From Methylotenera_A sp036676175 (lineage in GTDB: Bacteria > Pseudomonadota > Gammaproteobacteria > Burkholderiales > Methylophilaceae), in contig JAKFDL010000009.1 in NCBI GenBank assembly GCA_036676175.1, positions 1 to 26,308 on the forward strand: 26,308 nucleotides of DNA, in the 5' to 3' direction. Under the pieces are notes generated by a model. The model was given only the letters and a program-made list of their open reading frames with translations. It had not been told where the DNA came from and ran no database searches. The position numbers and the translations under genes are program-made. Of this stretch, positions 1 to 7,908 are shown piece by piece; position 1 is the first letter of the stretch; each line of letters opens with the position of its first letter.

Positions 1-1
1 G

Positions 2-454
2 ATATACAGTACGCATGGCAATAATTTTTTAAAAAATATTCTGCGCTTAGCTCAAGAACAAGATAGTTTGCGTGTTGTATGCGATCAGCATGGGGCGCCA
101 ACTAGTAGCCAATGTATTGCAAATGGGGTAGTGCAGTTGTTAAATAATTGGCAGATCGATCAAGAAGATCAGGCTGGCATTTATCATTTTACAAATACAG
201 GTGCGGCAACCTGGCATGGGTTCAGTCGCGAGATTATAAGTAATTACAATAATTTACAAAGCCAGCGTAGATGGCCAATGCTTAAAGCTTCAATAGAAAA
301 CGTGATTGCCGTGACTTCTCAAGAGTATCCCACGCCAGCCATTCGACCAGTAAACTCTAGACTAGATAATACTAAATTGAAGCAGGTATTCAACGTGGAG
401 TTGCCAAGCTGGCAACAAGGTTTGCAGCAAGTCATGCAAACGCTTTCCTTCTAA
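2..454 (+). CDS. rmlD: dTDP-4-dehydrorhamnose reductase, C-terminal part (5' end outside window)
   Basis: The frame is open from the first bases of the window, so only the last ~150 residues of a ~295-residue protein are present; the TTG at 68 is internal. The segment reading HGNNFLKNILRLA, followed by LRVVCDQHGAPTSS, is the conserved RmlD block after the catalytic Tyr-x-x-x-Lys helix (outside the window). Next come the FTNTGAATWHGFSREI and TPAIRPVNSRLDNTKL stretches typical of the substrate-binding C-terminal part. By family knowledge the enzyme carries out the last step of dTDP-L-rhamnose synthesis, NADPH-dependent reduction of dTDP-4-dehydrorhamnose, in the cytoplasm, for O-antigen or exopolysaccharide. 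Its rml partners would lie to the left. It converges with queD. Confidence 0.9.
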   Translation: MYSTHGNNFLKNILRLAQEQDSLRVVCDQHGAPTSSQCIANGVVQLLNNWQIDQEDQAGIYHFTNTGAATWHGFSREIISNYNNLQSQRRWPMLKASIENVIAVTSQEYPTPAIRPVNSRLDNTKLKQVFNVELPSWQQGLQQVMQTLSF

Positions 455-495
455 ATATTTCTGATATAAATCAATATATTATATAAATATATTTA

Positions 496-542
496 AGTGA
501 TATGTTAAGTATGAATATCACTAAAACAATTTTTAAATTGTT
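496..542. terminator. Two adjacent inverted repeats between convergent rmlD and queD, probable two-way terminator
   Basis: AGTGATAT at 496-503 is perfectly repeated in inverse at 515-522 (11-base loop), with flanking T and A runs. Immediately after, AACAATTT at 525-532 is inverted at 535-542. Both stems are AT-rich, and neither has a clean T tract outside the stem, so the terminator reading comes mainly from their place between two convergent genes. Confidence 0.4.
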
Positions 543-548
543 AAGTGG

Positions 549-989
549 CTATGCCAGAGCATCTGCCCAGCTGTTGGGCGTCTCGTAAAGACGTACGCGT
601 TCTAACGTTAGGTGGTTTCCAAAGGTGTCTTTATATTGACTTTTTAAAATTCTAAACGCTTCAGCAGCCATGTTTTCTGCTGTAGGCACGCTCGGGAATA
701 TGACTGTCTTATGGCTGGGGAGGGAGTTTAGAAAGTCTAGAACGACACGATCATCTTTAAAAACCAGAAATGCATGATCCCATACATCGACCACGCATTC
801 ACGCGCAATTTTTTTAACATCAGAAAAGTCCATCACCATCCCATCTTCAGAAGCGTTAGATGCATTAATAATATCGCCAGAGAGCGTAATTTCTAATGCA
901 TAGCGGTGGCCATGCAAGTTGCGGCATTGGCTTTTGTGATTTGGGATGCGATGCCCAGCATCGAACTCTAGACGGGTGGTAATTTGCAT
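549..989 (-). CDS. queD: 6-carboxy-tetrahydropterin synthase / 6-pyruvoyl-tetrahydropterin synthase family
   Basis: A 146-residue protein with the full family signature. FDAGH supplies zinc ligand His13, and CRNLHGH supplies catalytic Cys22 and zinc ligands His26 and His28. The late PTAENMA segment and the glutamate-containing VRLYETP segment are also as in the family. QueD converts dihydroneopterin triphosphate to 6-carboxytetrahydropterin, the first committed step toward queuosine and other 7-deazaguanines; PTPS relatives make 6-pyruvoyl-tetrahydropterin. The Cys-x3-His-x-His spacing and length fit the bacterial QueD type. No other que gene is in the window. It is last in the leftward gene run, 49 bases after the EAL gene. 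I see no strong ribosome binding site, but the N-terminus starts exactly where family members do. Confidence 0.85.
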   Translation of the reverse strand: MQITTRLEFDAGHRIPNHKSQCRNLHGHRYALEITLSGDIINASNASEDGMVMDFSDVKKIARECVVDVWDHAFLVFKDDRVVLDFLNSLPSHKTVIFPSVPTAENMAAEAFRILKSQYKDTFGNHLTLERVRLYETPNSWADALA

Positions 990-1038
990 AAAATGCTAAC
1001 TAGGGGATTGGTAAAACCCTATTATAACAGGCAACAAT

Positions 1039-2739
1039 CTAGTGCTGTTTTGCCCATTCAACAAACTGATCAAAAGGCATCGGTTTTGCAAAAAAATAGC
1101 CTTGGCATTTATTAATTTTCATTTTCCGGATTAAATCCATGCACTTTTGGTCTTCAACTCCTTCTGCAATCACGTCTTTCCCCAAGCTTCTTGCCAGCGC
1201 CGCAATTGATTTTACTATTTCATAATCTTCTTTTGAATTGATAATATCGCGGACGAAAGACTGATCAATTTTGATAATATCAATCGGCATGTTGCGTAAC
1301 CTCGATAATGATGAAAAACCAGTACCAAAGTCATCCAACGCTAGTCTAAAACCATTTTTTGCCAACTCATTAATCACACTATTAGTAGCTTCATTCAGTT
1401 CCAGCACGCCGCCTTCAGTTACTTCTAGCACTAAGTTGCCTGGATTTATTTTCCACAGTGCCGTAGCCTGCAACAGCATATGGGGTAGTTCAAAATCATA
1501 AAGATCTTCGGCACGCAGGTTAACCGTCAGGTACAGTGTTAATTGGTATTTATACTGAAGCTCGGCAGCAAAGCGACAGGCTGAGTTAATTAACCAGCGT
1601 GTGAATAATTTCTCCTTGCCTGATTTACTTATAATCTCGACCATTAAACCAGCGTGGATAACAATGTTAGCCTGTTCCGTAGTGCGCAATAGCAACTCTG
1701 CGCCAACGCATTTTAAATCTTTTAAATTGACTACTGGTTGGAAAAATAAAGTCAAACCATCATTAGAAAATGCTTCTAACACCTGTCTTTCCAGCTCGTT
1801 TTGCTCATCAAGTTGTTTTTTTAATGCTTCTGAGTACATTAAAAACAATTGTTGGGTATTGAGTGCGCTTTCGAGTGCCAACTTTGCATTCGTCAACAAA
1901 TCTTGGCTATGAGTGTCTGGTTTTAATGCGTAAGCGCAACCAATGTATGGGGTTACTAAAACAGTTTGGTTTTCTAAATTTAGCATCTGCTCGAATGCCC
2001 GGTGCAGTTTAACTGCCCGCAGGTTTAGTTGAATATCACCACTTAAGTTGGGCAGCAAAATATCAAACTGCAAGTTGCCATTAGCATGAATGAGATTATC
2101 AGGAAAGACATTAGCTTTTAAAACTTCTGCAATCGCTTTGTTTAAACCGGCAGTAGCGGAAATTGAAAGGACAGAATTATTTTTTGATAACTGGAACTGA
2201 ATTGAAAATATGCCAACGTAATGGTCGATTGGTGTGGCAGCGCAAACTATCTCTATGTTAGATAAAATTTGGTTTGCATTCGGTAATTGGGTGTCTGCAT
2301 CATAATTGAGCAAATAATCCAATATTGAGTCCTGCTGTTGCAAGCGCGTCTCAGCCAAAATATCTAATAAAAAACTGTGAACCTTTGTAGTACTGGAAAA
2401 CATCAATGATTTTATTTCGAAACATCTTAGTAAATTCATCACTTCTTGCAGGGTGGCGCCTTGCTGCATGGCAATAAGCCAGGTCGGCGCCAATTGATTC
2501 ATATTTTGGGTGAATGTATTAAGGCTGTCACAGGGTTGCCAAGCATTAAGCTTGGCCTGCAGTGTAGTTAAGCTTGGTTGTACTTCTAGCTTATTAAGTT
2601 CTGTGGAGTTGACGCGCAGCCTGTGAAATACATGTTGCGGCTTCAGTTGATAATGGATTAGTTTGCTTAAAATTAATTCTTCACTTATATTTAACTCAGT
2701 ATCTTTGCCCGCAGTGCTAAATAAAGTTGGCATGTTCAT
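1039..2739 (-). CDS. c-di-GMP phosphodiesterase, EAL domain with degenerate GGDEF-like domain
   Basis: 566 residues. The N-terminal ~150 residues are not recognised. Residues ~150-310 look like a decayed GGDEF domain: a D-x-x-TQLPN-like opening and a closing LLTNAKLALESA helix are present, but the GGDEF site reads GNLQF. Residues ~325-562 are a full EAL domain with the expected catalytic residues: Glu348 in GAELLLR, Asn in VNLRAEDL, Glu in LEVTE, the pair in DDFGTG, Lys in IKIDQSFV, Glu in IAEGVE and Gln in CQGYFF. It should hydrolyse c-di-GMP to pGpG, perhaps with the dead GGDEF as a GTP or regulatory site (inference). No membrane segment is evident, so it is probably cytoplasmic. It starts 13 bases after the HD-GYP gene and is surely co-transcribed. 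ATGs at codons 1 and 3 are both possible starts. Confidence 0.88.
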   Translation of the reverse strand: MNMPTLFSTAGKDTELNISEELILSKLIHYQLKPQHVFHRLRVNSTELNKLEVQPSLTTLQAKLNAWQPCDSLNTFTQNMNQLAPTWLIAMQQGATLQEVMNLLRCFEIKSLMFSSTTKVHSFLLDILAETRLQQQDSILDYLLNYDADTQLPNANQILSNIEIVCAATPIDHYVGIFSIQFQLSKNNSVLSISATAGLNKAIAEVLKANVFPDNLIHANGNLQFDILLPNLSGDIQLNLRAVKLHRAFEQMLNLENQTVLVTPYIGCAYALKPDTHSQDLLTNAKLALESALNTQQLFLMYSEALKKQLDEQNELERQVLEAFSNDGLTLFFQPVVNLKDLKCVGAELLLRTTEQANIVIHAGLMVEIISKSGKEKLFTRWLINSACRFAAELQYKYQLTLYLTVNLRAEDLYDFELPHMLLQATALWKINPGNLVLEVTEGGVLELNEATNSVINELAKNGFRLALDDFGTGFSSLSRLRNMPIDIIKIDQSFVRDIINSKEDYEIVKSIAALARSLGKDVIAEGVEDQKCMDLIRKMKINKCQGYFFAKPMPFDQFVEWAKQH

Positions 2740-2752
2740 CGCTAAAAGTGTT

Positions 2753-4351
2753 TTAAACGTAAAAGTCGCTAGGGTTTAGCCCATAGCTATCTGGGGCCAG
2801 GCTTTTTACTATCGTATAAGGTTCGCCATTAGGGGTGCTTGGGCTATTGAGCAGGTTCAATATGACAGGTGCCTGATAGCGCTCTTTGTTGGGGTCTAAT
2901 AATAACATCAGTCTTGGCAACAATCTTCTTACCTGGTTTTGTTGAATCACAACACCAACTTCGCCCGTGTTCAACTCCACTAATGAGCTCACGGGATACA
3001 TCCCCATAAATTGTACTAACTGATCTATTAATTCTCGGCTAAACTGCTTGCCGCTCAATTGATGAATTTTCTCCAGGGCTTCTTGGTGATAAACCCCTTT
3101 CGCGTAGCATTTATGGCTGGTGATGGCGCAGTAAGTATCAATTAAGCCTGCCATTTGCGATAATAAACCAATCTGGCTGCCTTTGGTTGCATAAGGATAA
3201 CCACTGCCATCTATCCGCTCGTGGTGCTGCGCCACCAAAAAAATCACTGTATTCGGAATATCAGGCGTTTGCTCCAGTATTTTGAGGCTTTCATCCACGT
3301 GCTTTTTAACATATTCAAGCTCCTCTTTAGATAAATGACCCTCTTTTAACAGCACATCGGCTGATAGCTTGGCTTTGCCTACATCTTGTAATAAACCCGC
3401 TAAGCCTATTTCTTTGATTTGTGCTTTGGGTAACGCTAAAAAGTTACCAAATGCCATTAAAGTGATAGATACATTGAGAGCATGGCTGTAAGAGTAGTCA
3501 TCTGCCTGCTTTAACCTAGCCAACCATAACAGTGCGTCTGGTGAACGACCTATACTTTCAACCATGCTGTCCAAAACCTCGCTGACAGCGGTCAAGTCTA
3601 ACTGTTGCTCATTCGCAACTGAATCAAAAATCTGGCGTGTGGCAATTTGTGATTGCTCATACACTGGGTAAACAGCCGCAATTTCCTTTTCTACCGGTAA
3701 TTCTTCTTCGTAAATAATCACTCTGTAACCATCATCACCTGCTGGGCTGTTTTTTTTGTGTTCGCTAACAGAGTCGGTATTCGATTTAAGTTTATTGCGT
3801 TTAAATAAACCTCCAATGAATTGGCTAACATCAGACGCCAATTGCTGTGTTATGGAAGCAGTCTCAAATTTTGATTGTGGGGGTGATTGGGGCAATGTTG
3901 TCTGTACAGAAGCACTAGCTCCATGTCTGACGTTGTATAAGGTACTATCTTGACCGCTACCTTCAGCGTTTTGTGGTGCCTGGTAACTTTTTAAGTCGCG
4001 TAGAATATCAATAAATGAAGTTTTCTCATTAAATTTATTCTGCGCTGCTTTAGTATCGGTTTTTGTTTTTGGTTTTACTGTTGTAGGGTTTTGAATGCGA
4101 AATACTGAGCCTTCGCGTTTGATGGCTACCTTAAGTTTTGCAGTGGGGATAAAGTGCTCACCGATAGATCTTGAGCGGTCAATATATACAATTGTGCATA
4201 GTGACTGTATGGTTTCTAAGTCGTTTTGATCATCCAGCAAAAACCCCTGCAGCATAAATGGTGTACCTTCCCAAGGTATATCGAGTTCAGTGACATACAT
4301 GCCGAGGGCGAGTTTTTGAACACTAATTTGTTCTTTTTTTATGTCATCCAT
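2753..4351 (-). CDS. HD-GYP domain protein with N-terminal DUF3391-like domain
   Basis: 532 residues. The N-terminus (VQKLALGMYVTELDIPWEGTPF... followed by TIVYIDRSRS) matches the DUF3391 domain that commonly precedes HD-GYP. Residues ~75-225 are low-complexity linker. The HD-GYP domain covers ~275-465: a first His in SYSHALN, then Q322-D323 where the HD pair should be, His in VKKHVDES, His376-His377 in HHERIDGSGYP and GYP at 384-386, then an Asp in LIDTYCAITS. HD-GYP proteins hydrolyse c-di-GMP to GMP or pGpG with a two- or three-metal centre; here one metal ligand (His to Gln) is lost, so activity is doubtful. The C-terminal YPVSSLVELNTGEVGVV block is as in this subfamily. It sits 16 bases after the deacetylase gene and 13 before the EAL gene. 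Confidence 0.88.
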   Translation of the reverse strand: MDDIKKEQISVQKLALGMYVTELDIPWEGTPFMLQGFLLDDQNDLETIQSLCTIVYIDRSRSIGEHFIPTAKLKVAIKREGSVFRIQNPTTVKPKTKTDTKAAQNKFNEKTSFIDILRDLKSYQAPQNAEGSGQDSTLYNVRHGASASVQTTLPQSPPQSKFETASITQQLASDVSQFIGGLFKRNKLKSNTDSVSEHKKNSPAGDDGYRVIIYEEELPVEKEIAAVYPVYEQSQIATRQIFDSVANEQQLDLTAVSEVLDSMVESIGRSPDALLWLARLKQADDYSYSHALNVSITLMAFGNFLALPKAQIKEIGLAGLLQDVGKAKLSADVLLKEGHLSKEELEYVKKHVDESLKILEQTPDIPNTVIFLVAQHHERIDGSGYPYATKGSQIGLLSQMAGLIDTYCAITSHKCYAKGVYHQEALEKIHQLSGKQFSRELIDQLVQFMGMYPVSSLVELNTGEVGVVIQQNQVRRLLPRLMLLLDPNKERYQAPVILNLLNSPSTPNGEPYTIVKSLAPDSYGLNPSDFYV

Positions 4352-4367
4352 GGGTTATCTGCTGTTT

Positions 4368-5291
4368 TCAATGTGCAAGGCTAACTATATGTGCCAAAGC
4401 ACTTTCCGATAAGGATGGTAAATGATAACCGCCTTCAAGTGAAGAGATGATACGACTTTCACAACAATTGCTTGCAATTTTTTTAATGAATTCTGTAATC
4501 CAACTATAATCTTGCGTCGTCAGTGCTAAATCAGCCAACGGGTCGTTCACATGCGCGTCAAAGCCCGCGGAGATGTAAATGATTTCTGGTTTAAAAGCTA
4601 ATAATGCAGGGTTTATTTCAGTTTCAAATGCTTTTTTGAAGTCCCTACCATCGGCTTTGGCGGGTAATGGCAGGTTAATCATGTTACCAGAACGACTTTC
4701 TGCGCCGCGATTTGGGTAAAACGGATGCTGAAAGGTGGAACATAGCATTACATTCGGGTTGTCTTTGAAAATATCTTCGGTACCATCGCCATGATGCACA
4801 TCAAAATCGATAATCGCCACACGCTTGATTTTATGTTGCGACATGGCATGTGCAGCGCCGACGGCTATATGGTTAAAAATGCAAAAGCCTGCACTATTGG
4901 CACGTCCAGCATGATGTCCAGGAGGACGAACGCAGCAAAATGCATTCTTTGCTTTACCTTGCAATACTAAATCGGTAGCCATCACCACTGCGCCACTGGC
5001 ATGCAAGGTGGCCGATAAACTCATTGGTCCCATTGCAGTATCGCCGTCCAGCCTCACTAATCCAGCTTTGGGAGCAATGCTAAAGATTTCATCAATATAT
5101 TCTTTGCTATGGACACGCGCTAATTGCGCTTTGCTGGCAGCTGGCGCTTCGTAAAACTGGAGTTTTTCTTTAACATCAGATGCCATCACTGCATTCTTGA
5201 TGGCGGTAATACGTGCAGGTGACTCCGGATGATTACCATCCATCACGTGCAATAAGGTGTCGGGGTGCGATATAAATGCAGTTTTTCCCAT
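4368..5291 (-). CDS. Histone deacetylase-family zinc hydrolase
   Basis: 307 residues covering the whole HDAC fold. It has NHPESPARI near the N-terminus, the RPPGHHAG double His, then DFDVHHGDGTEDIF with zinc-binding Asp and His, an AGFDAH motif with another zinc Asp, and the closing SLEGGYHLPSL. Bacterial members act on acetylated small molecules such as polyamines or on acetyl-lysine (AcuC-like); the substrate cannot be read from sequence. It lies 11 bases after rsgA and 16 before the HD-GYP gene, so it is part of the same transcription unit. The pairing with c-di-GMP proteins may reflect only shared housekeeping transcription. Confidence 0.88.
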   Translation of the reverse strand: MGKTAFISHPDTLLHVMDGNHPESPARITAIKNAVMASDVKEKLQFYEAPAASKAQLARVHSKEYIDEIFSIAPKAGLVRLDGDTAMGPMSLSATLHASGAVVMATDLVLQGKAKNAFCCVRPPGHHAGRANSAGFCIFNHIAVGAAHAMSQHKIKRVAIIDFDVHHGDGTEDIFKDNPNVMLCSTFQHPFYPNRGAESRSGNMINLPLPAKADGRDFKKAFETEINPALLAFKPEIIYISAGFDAHVNDPLADLALTTQDYSWITEFIKKIASNCCESRIISSLEGGYHLPSLSESALAHIVSLAH

Positions 5292-5302
5292 GCTATCCTG
5301 TG

Positions 5303-6178
5303 CTAATGGTTTAACTCAAGTGATAATGCTTGGTAAAAAGCTAACCTATTGGCGCTAATTTTGCCATTATTCACTGCTGCTGTCACTGCACAACCTGGCT
5401 CATGCGTGTGTTTACAATTGTTAAAGTGGCACTGGCCAAGATATGGCTTAAATTCAACAAATGCAAGTTCGAGTTCGGTTTGAGATAAATGATTCAAGCC
5501 AAATTCCTGTAAACCAGGAGAGTCAATCAGGCTGCTGGGGCGCTTAAAATCAAGCCCGTTCAGGTGATACAAATGCGCTGCGGTGGTCGTATGTTTACCA
5601 CTATCTAGCGCCTCGCTCATCACTTGAGTACGCACATTTTCTTCAGGTAGCAAGGCATTGATGATGGTAGATTTACCCATGCCAGATTGGCCCACCAATA
5701 CGCTTTGATGGCCTTCTAAATAGGGCTGCAGGGCGCTAACACCTTGCTTAGCAGACAAATGCAGTACTTGGTAGCCTAAGTTTTGATAAAGTGCCAATTT
5801 GGCTTTGGCATCTACGGCATCGGCTAAATCACATTTATTAAGCACAATCAGCGGTTTGATATTGGCAGCCTCAGCCGCCACCAAGCATCGATTTAATAAT
5901 GCCTCATAAAAACTGGGCTGAGTAGCCAGCACAATAATCACTTGCGTGACATTAGTAGCAATGGTTTTACTTTTAATAGTGCTACTACGATATAGGATAG
6001 TTTTACGTTCTAGGTATTTTTCTATAACGCCTTCGGCTTTATCCGTGAGCTTGATGATGACATTGTCACCACAGGCAAGATCGGTTTTTTTACCACGGGT
6101 GACACAGCTAATGCGGCTTTTGTCTGCTAATTCAACTTGGTATCGCTTACCATAAGCGGCGACAACTAGGCCTTGCAT
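5303..6178 (-). CDS. rsgA: Ribosome small-subunit-dependent GTPase A
   Basis: 291 residues with the circularly permuted GTPase order diagnostic of RsgA/YjeQ: an N-terminal OB-fold (~1-65), then NKCDL (G4), then GQSGMGKST (G1, Walker A), then DSPGLQEFGL (G3). The C-terminal zinc knuckle is C250-x4-C255-x-H257-x5-C263. It matures the 30S ribosomal subunit and has ribosome-stimulated GTPase activity in the cytoplasm. It follows the cytochrome gene by 14 bases and precedes the deacetylase gene by 11. Closeness to orn and an M48 protease is, to my knowledge, common in betaproteobacteria. Confidence 0.93.
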   Translation of the reverse strand: MQGLVVAAYGKRYQVELADKSRISCVTRGKKTDLACGDNVIIKLTDKAEGVIEKYLERKTILYRSSTIKSKTIATNVTQVIIVLATQPSFYEALLNRCLVAAEAANIKPLIVLNKCDLADAVDAKAKLALYQNLGYQVLHLSAKQGVSALQPYLEGHQSVLVGQSGMGKSTIINALLPEENVRTQVMSEALDSGKHTTTAAHLYHLNGLDFKRPSSLIDSPGLQEFGLNHLSQTELELAFVEFKPYLGQCHFNNCKHTHEPGCAVTAAVNNGKISANRLAFYQALSLELNH

Positions 6179-6192
6179 TGATGTGGTTTCAT

Positions 6193-6519
6193 TTATTTGT
6201 CGAATTTATAGTAAGTTTGGTTTAAATAGGCAGACACGTTTAGCTCATCATCTTCGAACCATTTTAGCCCAAGATTGGTATTGCAGCTACGCACCTGTGT
6301 GATTAAACCTTTAGCACTGGTTACTTTAGGAAAATCACGCGTATAAATAGCTGAACCATCACCACCATAGCTGCTGGCATGGCATGCGACGCAATGCTTT
6401 TCGTGTAGGGCTTTACCAGCTGGTATGTCGGCCTTATCAAATAACTCATTTGCGCTGGTATTTATAGAAGTAGTATTTAAAGCAATAAAACTAAATAAAA
6501 AAACAATCTGTTTATCCAT
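6193..6519 (-). CDS. Small periplasmic c-type cytochrome, single heme
   Basis: 108 residues: an N-terminal hydrophobic signal segment (~4-20, cleavage probably near SANE at 22-25) and one heme-attachment motif C43-V-A-C46-H47. The rest (GGDGSAIYTRDFPKVTS, then NLGLKWFEDDELNVSAYLNQTYYKF) resembles small cytochromes c found in many betaproteobacteria. After Met1 there is no methionine anywhere, and no His after the CxxCH, so the usual distal Met ligand is missing. An extra Cys79 is unpaired. The electron-transfer partner is unknown. A GGGAG-type ribosome binding site precedes the ATG. It sits between the M48 protease gene (36 bases) and rsgA (14 bases). Confidence 0.82.
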   Translation of the reverse strand: MDKQIVFLFSFIALNTTSINTSANELFDKADIPAGKALHEKHCVACHASSYGGDGSAIYTRDFPKVTSAKGLITQVRSCNTNLGLKWFEDDELNVSAYLNQTYYKFDK

Positions 6520-6555
6520 GGTTTCTTGCTCCCAATAAGCTAACTTATTGTATCG

Positions 6556-7809
6556 CTAATTTGCCATATAGTTAGTTAATTTAGCAATTCGCATACTAGC
6601 GGGTGGGTGAGAGTCATAAAACGCAGAATGCAAGGGGTCTGGCGTTAGGGTGGAAGCGTTATCGCGATAAAGCTTAACCAATGCATCCACCAAGTGCTTT
6701 GCGTTGGCGTGTTTGGCGGCGTAGTCGTCGGCTTCAAATTCATTTTTTCGCGAATAACTGGCCATGATAGGGCGCAAAATAAACAGGAACACAGGGGACA
6801 CTAATAAAAATAGCATTAATGCCATGTAGTTGCTAGGTGAGGTGACTCCTAAACCGTTGTAAAACCAAGTTTGATTGGTGAGCCAACCTAGCAAGGCTAA
6901 CCCTAAAAAGCTTATAAAAAACATCATGGCAATACGTTTAATCACGTGGTGATGTTTAAAGTGACCAAGCTCGTGCGCCAGCACAGCCTCTATCTCTTCA
7001 GTGTTTAGGCGACTAAGTAGGGTGTCAAAAAACACCACACGTTTGCTACTACCAAAACCTGTGAAATAGGCATTGCCGTGGCTGCTGCGTGCCGAGCCAT
7101 CCATTACAAACAAGCCTTGCGATTTAAAGCCACATTTGGCTAACAATGCTTCGATACGAGATTTTAAGTTTTCATCTGTCAATGGGGTAAATTTATTAAA
7201 TAATGGTGCAATGAATGTAGGGTAAACCGCTAGCATGATGATGTTAAACAGGCTCCACACCACCCACAAATAAAACCACCAGTACTCACCCGCGCCTTGC
7301 ATGAGCCAAAGTGCGGCAAATAAAATAGGCGCACCTAGCGCGATACCCACCATGCTGTGTTTGGCCAAGTCACTAAAAAACATCTTTGGCGTCATTTTAT
7401 TAAAGCCAAAATTCTCGTCAATGCTAAATGTTTTGTAATATTCAAATGGAATATCCACCAACGCACTCACCAGCATGGCGCTACAGATCACCAATGCACC
7501 ACGTATAATTTCAGCATTTGGCAATACACTGCGCCATGCATCATCTAACCATTGCAAACCGCCACCCAGTGTAAAAGCCAATAACAATAGCGCTTGCACA
7601 ACGATTTCAATTAAAGCCAGCTTGGTTTTTGCCGAAGAGTAATCAGCGGCTTTTTGGTGTGCTTCTAATGAAATATCAGCCGAAAATGCAGCGGGTACTT
7701 GCGCACGGTTAGCTTGTACATAGGCGACTTGGCGCGAACCTAACCATAGCCTGGTAAGCGTGGTAGCAGCGAGTAAACCGACAAAAATTAAAGTGAGTGT
7801 TGACGCCAT
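6556..7809 (-). CDS. M48 family membrane zinc metallopeptidase (Ste24/CAAX prenyl protease 1 type)
   Basis: I start it at the ATG at 7809 (MASTLTLIFVGLL...), which has an AGAGG sequence just upstream and begins with a membrane segment; an upstream ATG at 7863 would add 18 residues with no clear ribosome binding site. That gives 417 residues. Several membrane helices are followed by the zinc site HELGHFKHHH (HExxH) and a downstream Glu in SRKNEFEADDYAAKH, as in Ste24 proteases. The HSAFYDSHPPASMRIAKL ending is also typical. Eukaryotic Ste24 trims prenylated proteins; bacterial members are thought to act in membrane protein quality control, and the substrate here is unknown. It is first in the leftward gene run and divergent from orn. 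Confidence 0.9.
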   Translation of the reverse strand: MASTLTLIFVGLLAATTLTRLWLGSRQVAYVQANRAQVPAAFSADISLEAHQKAADYSSAKTKLALIEIVVQALLLLAFTLGGGLQWLDDAWRSVLPNAEIIRGALVICSAMLVSALVDIPFEYYKTFSIDENFGFNKMTPKMFFSDLAKHSMVGIALGAPILFAALWLMQGAGEYWWFYLWVVWSLFNIIMLAVYPTFIAPLFNKFTPLTDENLKSRIEALLAKCGFKSQGLFVMDGSARSSHGNAYFTGFGSSKRVVFFDTLLSRLNTEEIEAVLAHELGHFKHHHVIKRIAMMFFISFLGLALLGWLTNQTWFYNGLGVTSPSNYMALMLFLLVSPVFLFILRPIMASYSRKNEFEADDYAAKHANAKHLVDALVKLYRDNASTLTPDPLHSAFYDSHPPASMRIAKLTNYMAN

Positions 7810-7844
7810 GTTGCCTCTAAATATAAGTGAAATATACGTTAAAC

Positions 7845-7865
7845 TAATGCTATTCTGAAGCATTA
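7845..7865. repeat. Inverted repeat in the ste24/orn divergent control region
   Basis: TAATGCT at 7845-7851 and AGCATTA at 7859-7865 form a perfect 7-bp inverted repeat with a 7-base spacer, centred in the 99-base gap between two divergent genes. A second short one, CCAGT/ACTGG, lies about 10 bases further right. A regulatory role is only suggested by position. Confidence 0.25.
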
Positions 7866-7908
7866 AGCCAGTTTTGGTTCACTGGTGTTGCTGTAACCCC
7901 CTATTTTA

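Noticed and set aside
990..1038. TAGGG/CCCTA pair between the EAL gene and queD as a terminator
   Set aside because: Only 5 bp with an 11-base loop and no T tract; transcription probably continues into queD.
7810..7863. Longer N-terminus (18 residues) for the M48 protease
   Set aside because: The ATG at 7809 has an AGAGG just upstream and begins a typical membrane segment; the longer form has no clear ribosome binding site.
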